A stretch of DNA of 64,000 nt from Sialis fuliginosa (GCA_961205875.1 OY540809.1:15388267-15452266); one strand, 5' to 3'. Shown: positions 35,309-48,957, numbered from the stretch's first letter. The notes: generated by a model from the sequence alone, not told the origin. Made by a program: numbers and translations.

Positions 35309-35860
35309 CTGGCATCAGTCTTTGACGCTTTAAGAGCAAGATATATTGTTTTTTTGGGATTGATGGGCTTCTTTTTTGTAATTCTCATGAACTCATATTA
35401 CTAATTAAAATAAGTGCCTCTTTATGAAACCAATTTAAGTATCAAAGTTCGCAAATATAGTTTGTTTTTAAATTACAGCCTTTTATTTTGTTTATATTTT
35501 TTTCTCCAGTAATGGATAAAGTAAAACCAGTAATGGGCACCCAATGATGGATAATTTTTATGATAAGTACTATGACAAGAAAGTTATAAAATAAATAATT
35601 ATAAAATTATTTGAAACAATTTAAAGCAAATGTATATTAATATAATATATTATACTTAATAAATAGATTAACATACACTAATAATTGGTTTAAATATCCA
35701 TCATTTTGACATTCATTGGCCAATTGTCATCAAATTAAGCTGTTTTACAGTTAAGTGTCTATTGATTATGATTCAGTAAAGATAGTAATTAAATATCAAC
35801 ATATATTTCTAATTAAACAAGTGTCCAACTCTGGGATATTATCCAAGACTGGTGCCAATA
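35309..35860 (-). mobile_element. CTGGCACCAG-family element, near full length
   Basis: Ends CTGGCATCAGTCTTTGACGC and, reversed, TATTGGCACCAGTCTTGGAT. It is the longest copy (about 550 bases) and includes the 'gattgatgggcttctttttt' block at the left and 'ggccaattgtcatcaaatta' at the right. Confidence 0.8.
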
Positions 35861-35989
35861 GCTATACTTTTTATTTTTGTTACTCAAAGTCAGTGTTCAT
35901 ATATGTACATAACTTTTCCAAATACCAAAACAATATTTCGACTCTATTTTAATATCGCTCATACATATTTTCAGATATTTTCCAATACG

Positions 35990-36195
35990 CAGTCTACAAC
36001 ATATCTATCCGGCAGATACTGTGTGTGATTCTTGCAACATCCAGCCGTGGACCGCTCATCCGGCATAACCGGAAATTAACAAACCTTTGAGCACGCTTCC
36101 GGTTCGAAATCAAGCGTCCAGTCCCACAACCGTACCTTATGTAACGTAGGTACTGCCTACATATACACGGTACTGTAAAGATGGCGTCTGTTATT
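35990..36195. promoter_or_regulatory. GC-richer non-repeat patch, candidate regulatory element
   Basis: 'gtggaccgctcatccggcat', 'cttccggttcgaaatcaagc' and a GTACCTTATGTAACGTAGGTAC inverted segment are unique here. Candidate only. Confidence 0.25.
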
Positions 36196-36262
36196 ATATA
36201 TCGACGCCAAAAAATATCTATTATAATTGTGTAAATCATTGATTTTTATATCAGTACAGCCT

Positions 36263-36460
36263 AGAGATACTCATAGTAAGAGTTCCGACAGCCCAAATCG
36301 ATTGTAATAGCAAAGTCTCATTTTATGATTCTATCAATCAATATCATTAAATATACTTAGTATTATAAATAATATATAAATGAATTTTTGAATAAATCGC
36401 GTCACCGTAAGTTTGGCTAAAAATGGCGACGCTGCCATAGCTCTTACTGGAGAAACTCTA
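36263..36460 (+). mobile_element. GAGATACTC-family MITE, intact reference copy
   Basis: GAGATACTCATAGTAAGAGT at the left and, reversed, GAGTTTCTCCAGTAAGAGCT at the right lie between TA dinucleotides. The subterminal block 'aaaatggcgacgctgcca' mirrors 'agcatcgccatttttagcc' of other copies. About 198 bases; Tc1/mariner-type by its TA target, non-autonomous. Confidence 0.8.
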
Positions 36461-36469
36461 GTAGAATCT

Positions 36470-37200
36470 ATATAATGAGAACTGTTAAAAAACAAACCTT
36501 GTTTGGTTTTTCAAATTTTCAAGAAATTAGAATCAAGATTAAAAAGTGCAGATGTTTCAACAATTTTTAAGATTATAGACGATTTTGCTGTTTACTAGAG
36601 ATTCTATTTCCCGTGGATAATACTTATAGCAAAGCGTTGATTCGAATTAACTGAAGGGTAGTTTTATATAACAGAAATTCCACTTGTACTTGAATCTATT
36701 AGAGATAATTTGGTATATATATTTTTTTGATTTCAGACACCTTTTGAAAATGATGCAAATATTTTAAAAGCTTTTAACTTATATACACATATAAATAAGT
36801 GATTTGATATTTATTTAAATACAGAGTTGCATTAACATATAGGCCTTGCGACCTCCACCAAATGGTAATATGTAATTAAAAATAGATTATTTTTCTATTT
36901 CTCAGTCCTTACTGCTTTTTAAAGAACAAAAATATATACTACTTAGGAATAATTCTTATTACTCCTTATTAATTTTAAATTTTTTCTACCCTATTAAAAC
37001 ATCACGTAAGAATTAAACCCTCCCCTTTATATACCCCTACCAACCATATGTCCTATTACATAACAGACACATATACTTACTACATAATGCTGGTATATAA
37101 ATGGATTTTTGGCAAATGCTTCAATAAAGATATCAATTTCTATATTAACTTGATTTTTCCATTTCCAAATGCCAATAGAGAACATAAAAGAGCTATGCTT
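36470..37200. other. AT-rich stretch without gene
   Basis: No repeat or coding signal is recognised. Short frames at 37027-37377 on both strands overlap each other and show no homology. Confidence 0.4.
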
Positions 37201-37209
37201 GTCTCCATC

Positions 37210-37335
37210 CTTGTCACACATTCTCATCTCATATACGTCCCGGAAACCGGATGCTGGAGCGACGCGGCGCTGGACACAATTTCCTTTTTAGAGATCATCT
37301 ATTTACCTTCACGTCTGTATACGAACAACCCTCCC
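37210..37335. promoter_or_regulatory. GC-rich non-repeat patch, candidate regulatory element
   Basis: 'gtcccggaaaccggatgctg' followed by 'gagcgacgcggcgctggaca' is an abrupt GC-rich island, followed by C11 at 37340-37350. Confidence 0.25.
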
Positions 37336-37744
37336 ACGACCCCCCCCCCCAAATATATGTTTATGTATATTGTGTAATATTCGAAATATAGTAAATGGAA
37401 AATATTTTTATTTTGACTAGGTACTTTTTCTATATTTTATTTTTTTTCAATTTTTTTCCAATTTATTTTTTGAGCTTTAAATTGTAGCTTAGAAACAGAG
37501 CTTTCGAATGCCGATGGGTGTTTTTTATTAGTTATAGGGGGCCAAATTCGGGATGAACTTGATACAATTTTGTATTGTCTATTTTTAAATAATAAAAAAA
37601 CGTGCGTTTAATTTTTTTTTATGTAATTTTGTTCTTTAATGTTAAGTTTTATTTTTACCCCCTAAAGATTCAACTTTTAGAAAAATAATATACAGTGGAA
37701 CCACGTTAGTATCGCTTTTTTTAGAACTCAGGGACTTTAACCGG

Positions 37745-38375
37745 AATTTATTTATGGTTCGGGTTCGGTTCGGGTTTAAATATAAATTTTAGTTTGAGTT
37801 CGAATTTGGGTTCAGCATGGTGCAAACTATCTGGGTTCAAAAATCATTATTTTTTCAGGGTTCAGGTTCGGGTTTGGGTTCAAGTTTGTAATTAAAAGAA
37901 AATTATTTTTTTCGAAAAAAAAAATTATAATTAACAAATAATTTTCAGTAAAAGAAAAAATATTAATAGCCTTTCAAATATGGCTAGAAAAAAGGGCGAA
38001 AAATAAAATTACATTTTAGAAATTAAAATCTCTACTTTTCTGTTTTTTTTTGCAAATTAAAATATATTTTAGTTATAGAATTAAAAAATAATAATTTAAT
38101 AGTAGACTTAATAACTCACATCATACCATAAAATTTAAACAGATTTCGAGTATATTTTATAACCTCTTTGAAAAATCAATGGAGAAAAATATTAAAAATA
38201 ATTTATTGAACCTTTTAAAAATATATGGTTACCGGTTATCTATGAAAAGATTCGGGCTCAGGTTCAGGTTCGTTGACTTATATATTATATATATATTGAA
38301 ATATAGCGGTTCGGTTCGGGTTCAGGTTAGTAAAAAATACGTTTTTTTTCGGGTTTCGGGTTCTGGTTCAACTCC
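37745..38375 (+). repeat. degenerate GGTTCGGGTTC-type minisatellite clusters
   Basis: Runs of words like GGTTCGGGTT, GGTTCAGG and GGTTTGGGTT occur at 37756-37885 and again at 38250-38372, with AT-rich DNA between. The two clusters may be subterminal repeats of one transposon. Confidence 0.6.
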
Positions 38376-38499
38376 CTGCTGAAATCCATCAGAATTTGGC
38401 ACCATATTTAGAAAATGGTTCTCAAAATCAACCCGTTTTAAATATACATACATACAGCTTTACCTCAGAGAACATATAATACGGAAAGCATGTTTATGC

Positions 38500-38565
38500 A
38501 ACACACACACACACACACCCACCCACCTCCACACTCACACACACACACACACATACACATACACG
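38500..38565 (+). repeat. (CA)n microsatellite
   Basis: Interrupted CA/CCCA run. Confidence 0.9.
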
Positions 38566-38604
38566 GAGGAAACGCCAAGAAACTTAAATTGCCTATAAAC
38601 ATGT

Positions 38605-38860
38605 CTATTCTACACACAACACAATATGGCGCAATCTAACTTCTGTAACGAACCGCGCGCTCACGGCTCATACTCAACTCTCTACTCTTTCTCTCTCTCT
38701 CACTCCGCCGTCGCCCAAGTTTCAGCTTGCGAAGATAATTAACAATCTCACCAAGTATCAAAGTTGTGGCAGAAAAAACGACAGCTAACGATACAACCCC
38801 GAGCGATTTTACATACATGTGTGTGTTGGATGAGCATGATGGGTGGAAGTGTGTTGTGTC
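38605..38860. promoter_or_regulatory. non-repeat patch, candidate regulatory element
   Basis: 'acgaaccgcgcgctcacggc', a CT-rich tract and 'gatacaaccccgagcgattt' stand out from their surroundings. The short minus-strand frames here have no homology. Confidence 0.2.
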
Positions 38861-39198
38861 TACTTTTATTTATGCATAAACGGTGCTTTATTAGTTTGTA
38901 ATTTTGATCGCGCAAATGAATTTCATCTTCCAAAAAAATATGTTTTAAGTATTAATTTTTTAATATAAAAACAAACTTGTTTGTCTAAACGTCAAAATTT
39001 ATTTAAGAAAAGGTAATCGCAAGCTTTCGATTCACAAAATCATCGTCAGGCTAAAAATATAATAAATAACAATTAAATACAAATAATATAATGCAAAATA
39101 TTGATATTTTAAAATAAAAATTCAGAAATATACTTAATATAAAGATTTTTTTTATAATTTTTAATTATAATTTTTTAATATATATATTTTTCATGGCG

Positions 39199-39199
<1 letters not shown>

Positions 39200-39233
<34 letters not shown>

Positions 39234-39242
39234 CGAGAGAAA
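39200..39242 (+). repeat. (GT)n(GA)n compound microsatellite
   Basis: GT run to 39219 passing into a GA run. Confidence 0.9.
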
Positions 39243-39459
39243 GTTTAAAAGATAGACTGTGTCTTTTTGTTGTATGATTAAAAATAAAATTTGTACAAAT
39301 GTACCTATTCCCTTTTAAAATCATTTGAAATATTAAAATTTGAAGTATATAATATATAATTTTAAGTCATTCTTTTAAGTTTTTTATTAATTTTTTTTCA
39401 AGGGGAGACTGGAGAATGGGTGTGTGTTAGTGTATGTGTGATTAAAAGGTAGACTGTGT

Positions 39460-39625
39460 CTTCTATATAAAACGCAACGTCTCTCTGTCTGTCCGTTAGT
39501 GCGCCTATAACTCGAAAACCACTTATACGATTTACATGTTTTTTTTAATTCATAGATATGTTTTCTGACCAGGTTATAGGATATATTTTGTTACGTGAGG
39601 TACCATAAAGAATAAGCAGTGACAA
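39460..39625 (+). repeat. LINE-like tail fragment
   Basis: 'acgtctctctgtctgtccgt' with 'cgaaaaccacttatacgatt' and 'gttataggatatattttgtt' resembles a retroposon tail. It is a different family from A-D. Confidence 0.4.
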
Positions 39626-40834
39626 TAGTAGTAAATCAAGTCGGGAAAAAATTTTCCGCAGGAAAATCAAAAGATCTAAAATAAAGTCCGGGATATTATT
39701 TCATATATCTAACTTTTATATTTAAGTCACAATGACTGCTTTTATGTTACAAATAAAATGTTTGGGTTCTGTTTAGGTGGAATTATGGCCTGCAAAACAA
39801 TTAATCCTTATCGAAATAAATGATTTCATCGTCATAAGTACTTAATGTAGATATGATTTGCTTTACAGCATCCAATTTGGTCTTTTAGCTTAGGAAATAA
39901 CATTAAGAACAAGTGTCGCATCTGAGCATCTCGGCTGTCATTCGGACTCCCTCAACTCTGTCGTTGTCTTTTGATCGTTAATTGTTTATTTTGTTATCAA
40001 TAATTAACTTTTAAATTTAAAAAGAACAAAAATTATTTGTACTTTTTTTCTGATTCGTTTTTGTTAGGTAATTTAGGTATTGATTAGTTATTATTACAAT
40101 AATAATTAAACGTGTTTACACTTAATTCAAAATTTCAAAAATCATAAACAAAAATTCCGTAGAGCAATCAAAAAACATGATAACAGATATATAAAAGATA
40201 TTTCTTGAGAGTGTAATAAACCTACCTCACAAAAATAATCCTTTTATAAATAAATAAAACAAGCTCTAAATACAATTACAAGTACAATTACAAAGCTGGT
40301 ATCAATGGTTATTTCTCAGCAGCCCGAGAAGGAGTTATTTAAAAGTTTCCTTAAACAAAACTCCCCTGTAAATCTAATCGAGATAACAGTGAGTTGTTGC
40401 GGGGGGTGGGGGCAGATAACAAGTAAGAAATTACACACAGAGATGGAGGAAGTTGGGAGAATTTAGATGAAGCGGAAGGTGTGAGTGCACACCCACACAC
40501 ACACCCAAAGTTCCCGGTTTACCTGGTAAATGTTTACAGCAACTTCGCAGAAACTAGGAAGCTACATAACCAATTTCTCATGTTATCATTTTCAACTTGT
40601 ATGTAGCATGCAAAATTAAATTGCAATCTTATTACCTTTTTTGTTATTGAAAGTTGTATATGTATTTTTTTGTATATGGGTGGAGTAATTCTTATTTTAA
40701 ATTTTTTACTAGTTTTGATATTTTAAACCAATTTCGTTTTTTTTTAAACTGCATTTTTGATAAATTTGTGTAATTTGTTCGTTTTTTGTTAAATTCAAGA
40801 ACAGAATTTAACGAATTTCCAAAAATATATAAGG

Positions 40835-41341
40835 TAATAGCACCAGTCTTGGATAAAACACCAGTATTGGACTCTTTATTTAATTTAATGTATTAAATTA
40901 GAAATATTTGTTGATATTTGATTACTGAATCATAATATATAGACACTTAGCTGTAAAACAATTGAATTTGATAACAATCTGCCGATGGGTGTCAAAATGG
41001 TGGACATTTAAATCTGCTTTTTGAATCTGCTTTACATTGTTTATAATTTTACGATTCTTTATTTTATACTTTTATGTTGTAGTACTTATCATTTTGTAAT
41101 CATTAGCAAGTTTCCATCACTAACTGCCCATTACTGGTTTTACTTTATAAATAAAATAAAAAGCTATAATTTAAATAAAAGCTTGTATAATAAAAACAAA
41201 CTTTAATTTTTGACTTTGATAGTTAAAAATTTATTTAATAAAGAAGTACGTGTTTTATTAGTAACATGAGTTCATGAAAAATCGGAAAAGAAGCTCATCA
41301 ATAAAAAAAAAGTATACATTGCTCTTAAAGCGGCCAAGACC
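40835..41341 (+). mobile_element. CTGGCACCAG-family element
   Basis: Left TAATAGCACCAGTCTTGGAT; right '...aaagcggccaagac' is degenerate. The interior matches the 17777 and 41941 copies ('attgaatttgataacaatct', 'gtagtacttatcattttgta'). Confidence 0.7.
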
Positions 41342-41940
41342 TTAGCTATTTTAACTTAAAAATCGGTTTTTTAATTTCATAAATTAAAAAAAATTATATA
41401 TTAAAAATGGTAGAACTAATAAAAATCATAGGTATGTTAAAATATATGGCCATCTATTAAAATTTCGGGGATATTTTTCTAAAAAAAAATCCATTTTGTT
41501 AAAATTCGAAAACCGGTTTATGGGTAAAACGAATTCGAACATCATATCTTCGAAAAAAAATTTAAGTGGGATGATTAAAAAGACCCACCTCTATGTACTG
41601 GTAAAAAGTAAAATATATAACTGCATTCGTACTCTGAACTGCAAAAATGATTTATTTAAACAATACATTTAACTGTAGTACAGGTAGCTCAAGTTACCTG
41701 AGAACAGGGTTATAAAATTGTCAACTACTTTCAGACATATCGACATTGCGCTAAGGACATTCGAGTAGCGTGCATAATATTAATTTATGAATCAAGAATG
41801 CTATACAAACAATGCATATTGGACAAATAAATGTAGCTACAAAATAATACCGTATTAAAAGTAATTTGCATTTAAATATGAGTGTAATATGAATTATTTG
41901 AGTTATGTCAAACGTATTATATATTTATTTATTGATCACT

Positions 41941-42415
41941 TTTATACTTTGGATCATATCCCAGTGTTGGATTCTTGTTTAATTAAATGTATTAAGTTAA
42001 ATATTTGTTGTTATTTAATTACTGCCATTACTGAATCATTATCTATATGCACTTAACTGTAAAAGAGCTTAATTTGATGACAATCTGTCAATGGGTGTCA
42101 AAATCGTGGATATTTAACCTAATTATTAATGTTATCTATTTAATAATTATTATATTATCATATCTGCTTTACATTGTTTCAAATTTTACGATTCTTTATT
42201 TTATAATTTTTGTGTCGGAGTATTTATCATTTTGTAATCATTAACAAGTATCTATCACTGGATACCCATTACTGGTTTTATTTTATCTATTACTGGAAAA
42301 AAACATAAACAAAATAATAATTAAAATGATGTAATAAAGAAGTACTTATGTTATTAGTAACGAGTTCATGAGAATAACAACCTTGATCTTAAAGGGGTCA
42401 AGACTGGTGCCAGTA
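41941..42415 (+). mobile_element. CTGGCACCAG-family element, left end eroded
   Basis: The interior matches the other copies; the right end is GACTGGTGCCAGTA. It lies about 600 bases from the preceding copy in the same orientation. Confidence 0.75.
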
Positions 42416-42481
42416 ATTTATATTATTATAAAATTTAATTGCATAAATATAAAAAATGTAAGTGGCGCCATATACTCGTAT

Positions 42482-44453
42482 TATTCAAAACGGCATTAAT
42501 TGTTATAGATTTTTGTTTTATTGAAATATTGCTAACGTAAAAAAAATATTATGTCTGCTCCGTCAACATGTACGTATACAATAATATTGAGAAGGTAAGT
42601 AATTTTTTATAGTACATTTCTTTATACCTGTGTAGATAAACAGGTAACATAGAAATAATTAAGAGCATCTATAGTATATGTATATGAATAAATATTATAA
42701 ATTAACATGCATGTTATATTTGTGTAGATAAACAGGTGTATTATAAAATTAAATCGCATATATTAAATACAAGGGTGTATCAATTATTTTACTGCAAAAT
42801 ACACCCTTTTCGATTTTAAAAGTATTATACGAGTACATGCCAGCTGATATATTATATTAAACCAGATTTTAAATTCATTTACTGGTTAAACATTTCAACA
42901 AATTTTGAAATCAATGTTCTCAAAAAAATGTTTTTTGTCTTAGTCGGAAAAAATTGAAATTTGAAACGTACGTCTACCGAACAACTATCAAAAACTTAAT
43001 TGGAATGGCTTGTGAAAAAATAATTGAAATTAAAAATTGTGTACATTTTTATATATGGTGGAGGTGCTGTATGTTACGTCATCGGATCAAAATTTTTCGT
43101 CGAGTCAGGCACGCTATCGTATGTATTAGGATACCCTGATTCTAAAAAAATTGATAAAAAGTTCCACTTTGACCGCTATCACCAATTTTTATCAATTTTT
43201 CGGTGTAAAATGGCTGTAACTTTTGAACCTTTCAACAAATTTCGAAACTGATACGATAAGTCGAATCAGTGTATCTCTTTACATACGATAACGTATCTTA
43301 TTATTTGAAAATCGAAAAAAGTTTTATTCGACCAAAAAACAAGCAACTTTTGTCATAGAAATTTTCAATCAGTGAATAAGTTTTAAATCTTGTGTAATAT
43401 CAGCGTGCCTTCTTACATACTATAACATGTTTAATATTTTCAAATTCAGAAAAGATGTATTAATTTTTGTACTGAAAAACACAGCCTTATTGAATTTGAA
43501 AGTAATAGACACTCCATCATATGTAAGAAGACACGCTGATAACATAAATGATATCAGATTTTATATACATTCACTGGTTCATTTGAAGAAAATTATTAAG
43601 ACAAAAGTTGAAAACAAACCGTGTTATCGTTCCAAGCGCAATTTTTTATAGGCATATTTGGAATCAGGGTGCCCTAATACATACGATAGCGTTTCTAACT
43701 CGACAAAAAAATGTTGGACACCTAAAAGAAGTAAGTAGGTGTAGGTACCTTGTTTTTTGGTCGAATAAATTTTTTTTCGATTTTCAAATAATACGTATTT
43801 ATAATTGTCGAAAGGTTCAAAAGTTACAGCCATTTTACATCGAAAAATTAATTTAAAAAAATGGTGAATGCGGTCAAAGCAGAACTTTTTATAATCAGGG
43901 TATCCTAATACATACGATAGCGTGCCTAACTCGACGAAAAAAATTTGATCCGATGACGTAAATACAGCACCTCCACCATTTATAAAAATGTACATAATTT
44001 TTAATTTTTTTTTTCACAAACCATTCCAATTGTTTTTGATAGTTCAAGCTTTTTCCGATGTACTTTTCAATTTTCAATTGTTTCAGAAGCCATTCCGACT
44101 AAGATAAAAAACATTTTTTTGGGCACGTTGATTTCATTTCTTAAAATTTTTTACTGGTGAATGAATTTAAAATCTGGTGTAATACATATTTATTTTAACT
44201 TAATTTATAACATCTATTCATCTACATAGATGCTCTTAATACATCTTTGTTACCTGTTTATCTACACAGGTATAAGGTAATATACCATCGAAAATTACTT
44301 ACCTTCTATTTATAAATATTATTGTATACGTACTTATTTATTACATATTATATGGCGTCAATTTTGAGACATACAACTATGTATTATTGATGCACCTATT
44401 GCATTATTCCAATAATACAGAAATATATAACAATTAATGCCGTTTTTGAATAA
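42482..44453. mobile_element. 2 kb foldback (giant inverted-repeat) element
   Basis: The left end 'tattcaaaacggcattaatt' is inverted at the right end 'aattaatgccgtttttgaata'. Matching pairs continue inward: GAGAAGGTAAGTAATTTT with AAAATTACTTACCTTC; 'tacctgtgtagataaacagg' with its inverse at 44256-44275; 'ggtgctgtatgttacgtcat' with its inverse near 43953; 'cgaccaaaaaacaag' near 43339 with its inverse near 43749. The core (43380-43580) is a further inverted pair. Short frames such as 43624-43995 (minus) repeat the phrase TLSYVLG because the DNA is repetitive; I see no transposase. The superfamily is unknown. Confidence 0.75.
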
Positions 44454-45597
44454 CTTATTTTTTACTGTTAAAATTACTTACCTTCCTAACCTTATTGTTA
44501 GACAAGGAAATATATAGGACTAATAACACATTACCTAACGTTGTTACCATATCGCTCCACGAGTCATTGGCGTATCATTAGGATTTTAAAATAAATATCA
44601 ATTGTTTTGAATTATAAAATTAATTAATAATAAATGTTTTATGTTGTCTTTAGAAGTATTTCAATGATAATTGATTAATAGAGAAACGTCTATTTGGAAC
44701 TATCATATCTCATACATATACTAAATTCAAATGTAATTTAAAGCATATTATAAATTTTCAACTGACGCCTCCGTAATGTCGAAAGTGACTTTTTAGATAA
44801 GATGGTCGCCGTAAAATTTTGGTAATAGTTTCATATACGGACTAGCATTGGTTGTTATGTATCCATAGTATTTTCTAATCTGTGTTCCTAATGCACAACT
44901 GTTATTTGTATAGATGTAAAAATGTGTCTATAAGGATAATTAGGTTCTAGGTATTGTTGAAAGAAAACACAATAATTTAAGTACACAAGGTGTAGCATTT
45001 AATGCTGACGATTCAAAAAAAACACTATACAATTGAGTCACAAGGACACAGTAAAAGTGGAGGTATATTCACAACATATTCGCCGTCCCATGATAAATTA
45101 CATAATAATAATATTCAATATAATTAATATAATATAATAATAATATTCTCAATGATACAAAGCAGAACACAATTATATTTTTTTCATCTTTTGTGCGTGT
45201 CCTTTGCATGTTTTCAAAGCTGATAGTTATTTATAATACATTTCATTTGTTATTATAGAAAAAGAATTCTGGGTATTGATATTGTATCTTCTGATTTAAT
45301 TCAATAGACGCGTATTATACCCACAAGATCAAATTTTACGACCCTTTAGTCAACTTCAAAAACATGACGTCATTAACACATCACCGTATATAATTAATTT
45401 CATAAAAGATTTTCACGTGAAATTTACTTCCATTAAAATGTGGTATTTGTTATTTTTTCTTTAGTATTCGTATACATTGGTAAGGCATACAATGATTCCA
45501 AAATTCCGTCACTTGTTATTTCCGAAAAATAAAACAATATAATTCTGGTGTATTTGTGTGTATGTATACATCAGTATAATTATAATAATGATCAGAG

Positions 45598-45690
45598 ACC
45601 CGATCCGGAACAAGAACACTTCATTTCCGGTCAGTTCCGATTTTCCCAATTTTTGTTCCAATTCCGATTCGAGTCTTTGATTCGAATAAT
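45598..45690. repeat. degenerate TTCCGATTC-type repeat
   Basis: TTCCG, GTTCC and GATTC words recur ('cagttccgattttcccaatt', 'gttccaattccgattcga'). It resembles the GGTTC clusters at 37745-38375 and is possibly transposon subterminal sequence. Confidence 0.45.
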
Positions 45691-47048
45691 TCATCGGAGG
45701 TATATAATCGTTTTGTTTCAATATTATGTACATTCACTTAAAAATTGCGTGTAATATAAAAAACTGAACTCATGTATACTACACCGTGATCTAACTCGCA
45801 TACTCCGTGAAAAGCAATGCATTTACTAAATATTACTATATTTACAAGTAGGTATACTCGACATCACTACGTCCACATGTGTTCCGAGTTATATCACGGC
45901 CAGTCTGTTTTTTTACACAAAGCGCGTGTGGAAGACAAAACCGAAAACGCAAATATATTTGGTATACTGCAGTATATAGGCATTCATGTGATTTTAAAAT
46001 ATATATAATATATATACTTCATCAAAAACTATATATAATATTTATTAATTACTCAATAATATTTGGAAAATATATAATTGTAAAAGTATACATTGATTGA
46101 TTGTTTTAAAGTTTCGATTTGCGTTCTCGGTTTCGTAACTTGAATCATGTCTTCTAAGCGGTATATACATAGGTATTCTTTCGACTCTAAAATGAACCTC
46201 TATTTGTATATCTTCGATGTGAATTTTTCTTTTTTTTCGCATACGTTTATACCCTACTTTGTTTTGAGATCATTCTATTTGAACTTCTCTGGTTCTATTA
46301 ATATGTTGTTTATTTTTTTTGAAAAATTCACAAGAAAGATACTTACCTCCCAGTTACATAATTATTTACCTAATAATTATAAACATTCTTATTTAAATAC
46401 ATATCATACAAATTTTTATATAATAATATTAATAATTATAATTTGACTATTAAAAACATCAAGATCACCAAAATCGTATACCTACAGAGGATTCTGGAGG
46501 GGGGATTTGTTAAGGAGGGGGTTGCGACTCGACTTATTTTAATAGTGGTTCATTTAAAAGTCGCCATGTTTCTTTTGGTGTCCATTTTAGTTATTTATTC
46601 ATTTAAAAAGAAACGGGATATAAAGAATGGACAACATCACATATTTTTAAAATATAGATATGGTATTTAAATTTTTTATATTGTCGATCGTGTTTTTATT
46701 TTTCGAAAAAACAGCCTCAAAGTGACATTATTTTTATTTTTTACACAGACAACCTTTTTTGTATACATTTGTATTTTATTTTAGATTAAAATCACTATTA
46801 GCCAAAAATTATTTATTTTAAAAACAATTCTTTCAAAAATGATATATATTCATAATATTATTACGTATATCGACCATGATTGTAAAAAGGGTTTAAAATT
46901 TCAAGGACCTGACAAGGATTTTAAAGCGCATTTAAAAAAAATGATTCCAAAAAAAATAAAAATAAAATCGATATAAAATAATAATATTATTTTTCATTTA
47001 TCACGACCACATGGGAACCAAACGACGAAAATATATTTATAAAATACA

Positions 47049-47082
47049 GGATGATCCGAAAAAAAAAGATTTTCGGATCATC
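47049..47082. repeat. hairpin, 15-base arms
   Basis: AGGATGATCCGAAAA is followed within a few A/G bases by TTTTCGGATCATCCT. Probably a collapsed MITE. Confidence 0.8.
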
Positions 47083-48900
47083 CTATACAAAATGAATAAA
47101 AACAAACAGCCCAAAATATTAACTTAAAAAATGTTTCTTACAAAAACTTATTTTTCTTTTTGATATGTTTTTTAGAAGCACCTTATATTTTTTATGATAC
47201 AATTTTGACGTATAATAAAAAAATATATGGTGCTTTTTAAAAAAACCTCGCAAATAATTTTTGTCCGACATATTTTTTCATAAAGTAAATATTTTCAGCT
47301 GTAGTAGAATCAATGTCCCTTATTTTTTTATTTATTCACACATACTGAATTTCAATAATAATCTAAAAAATACTCTTTTCTCTATTAATAATTATAAAAA
47401 TATTTACGTTCTAAACATATTTGCACCGAAAACTCAGCACCTACTTATAAATAATTGCAGACTATTGGCTGGTTTAGAACGTGAATATATGCATTTAAAA
47501 ATAAAATAAAAACAACAAAAAATCTAAGAACAATGCGCACAGGGGATATGGGAAAATATCAGGGACCAAGGGACATGGGTGAAACATCAAAATCTATTCT
47601 AAAAAATGTGTATTCACGAGACATTCAACTTCCCTTATATTAGGAACATTCGCTCATACAAAAACCTATAACTGAAATGTACAGTGTACTCAAAAATCAT
47701 CAAATTATACACGCGAAATTATTTTGTGCTCAAATTGACTTGAAATTTATAGGTAAAAAATTAAGGGATTAAAATATAAATAGGTCAATATGCAAAACTT
47801 TATAACTATGATAAAAATACTCGTATTTGAATAAACAAAAACAATTTCTGAAGATTGAAATGTCTATTTTTCTGTACTTCTATCAGATTTAATTTTTAAT
47901 AAGTTTTGAAAAAGTTATGGGGTTGTAAAGCAAACAATAAAAAATGTATTTTTTGTGTTATTTTTTATGAGTGTGTATGGGGTTAAAAAATTTTTTAGGC
48001 AAAATCTGTTGATGCCATTCAAAAACTCATATTTTCAGCTTCAAAAAATTGTTATTTTTTGCGTAGTATCAAATATTTTCGTGGGGAAAAATCCGTTTTT
48101 GATATTAAGCAAAAAAATATCAGTTTTTTACTTATTGTTAGTGTAATATATCTCCGTAAAAAAATAGAGATCAATTTAAAAAAAAGCATTTGACTTTAAC
48201 TAAAAAATTAACAATTGTATATTTTTGCTAGTTTTATAATCCAATATATCCGAAATGTATAAATAAAACTCTAAAAATATTTTGAATCCTAAATTTTTTA
48301 TCAAAAAATCTTGAGAAAAGTATTTTTTTAAATTGGTATAAAAAGTATTAAATTGTTTTATCGAATTTTTAAATTCAGATTTATATGTTCTTCTATAATA
48401 TGGCACCATTTAAGTTATTATAGATTAAATATTTGGGACTACCTATAGATCCAATCAATATGAACACTACCCAATTTTGTTTCATATAAAATCTCTAATA
48501 CAAAAAAAATATATATATAGGTGATTCAGAATACGCTGTACAAATCATGAGGTAAAAATTAAACCACCCAAACATATTTTTACACATTATATATAGTCAT
48601 TATATTAGTATACCTCTGTTGAAACTATTAATAATCGTATTGGCCGAACACACTCGGTTTTTTTTAAATAAATTTTTAGTTTCATCCACCATATTCGGCA
48701 GCATGTTTATGGTTTCATCCTCACTGATCTTCTTCTTCATCTTCTTCTTGTTGTATATGTACAAACCACATTTGTCTTTTTGTACAAATATGTCCATTAT
48801 TATTAATATTAATATTTTTACTCCGCACTTTCACTACATATACATTTTGTACAAGGATTTAAATCACATTTAAAAAACTTTTTATCTAGCCCGATATTTT

Positions 48901-48930
48901 TTTATTATTATTAATTATTTATTTATTTAC
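48901..48930 (-). promoter_or_regulatory. hth: candidate poly(A) signals for hth
   Basis: On the minus strand, AATAAA hexamers occur at 48901-48906, 48918-48923 and 48922-48927, just past the in-frame TAA at 48958. In DNA this AT-rich such hexamers are frequent by chance, so their position is the only support. The real cleavage site could be much farther left. Confidence 0.3.
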
Positions 48931-48957
48931 TTAATTAATTAATTAATTATAACTTAT

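Larger units (their letters stand above)
44455..48895. other. very AT-rich 3' flank of hth without recognised gene
   Basis: Numerous short frames on both strands show AT-driven composition (Asn, Lys, Ile, Tyr, Phe) with no family motif. Local items are a degenerate GGAAC/TTCC-rich segment (45598-45690), a small perfect hairpin (47049-47082) and a patch at 45890-45945. If the hth 3'UTR is long, part of this stretch would belong to it. Confidence 0.45.

Noticed and set aside
43624-43995. 123-codon minus-strand frame with repeated TLSYVLG phrases
   Set aside because: It lies in the foldback element and its internal repetition mirrors the DNA repeats; frames of the same phrase occur on both strands of the two arms.
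48600-48873. Overlapping plus- and minus-strand frames left of the last hth exon
   Set aside because: AT-driven composition, complementary to each other, no family motif, and likely within or next to the hth 3'UTR.
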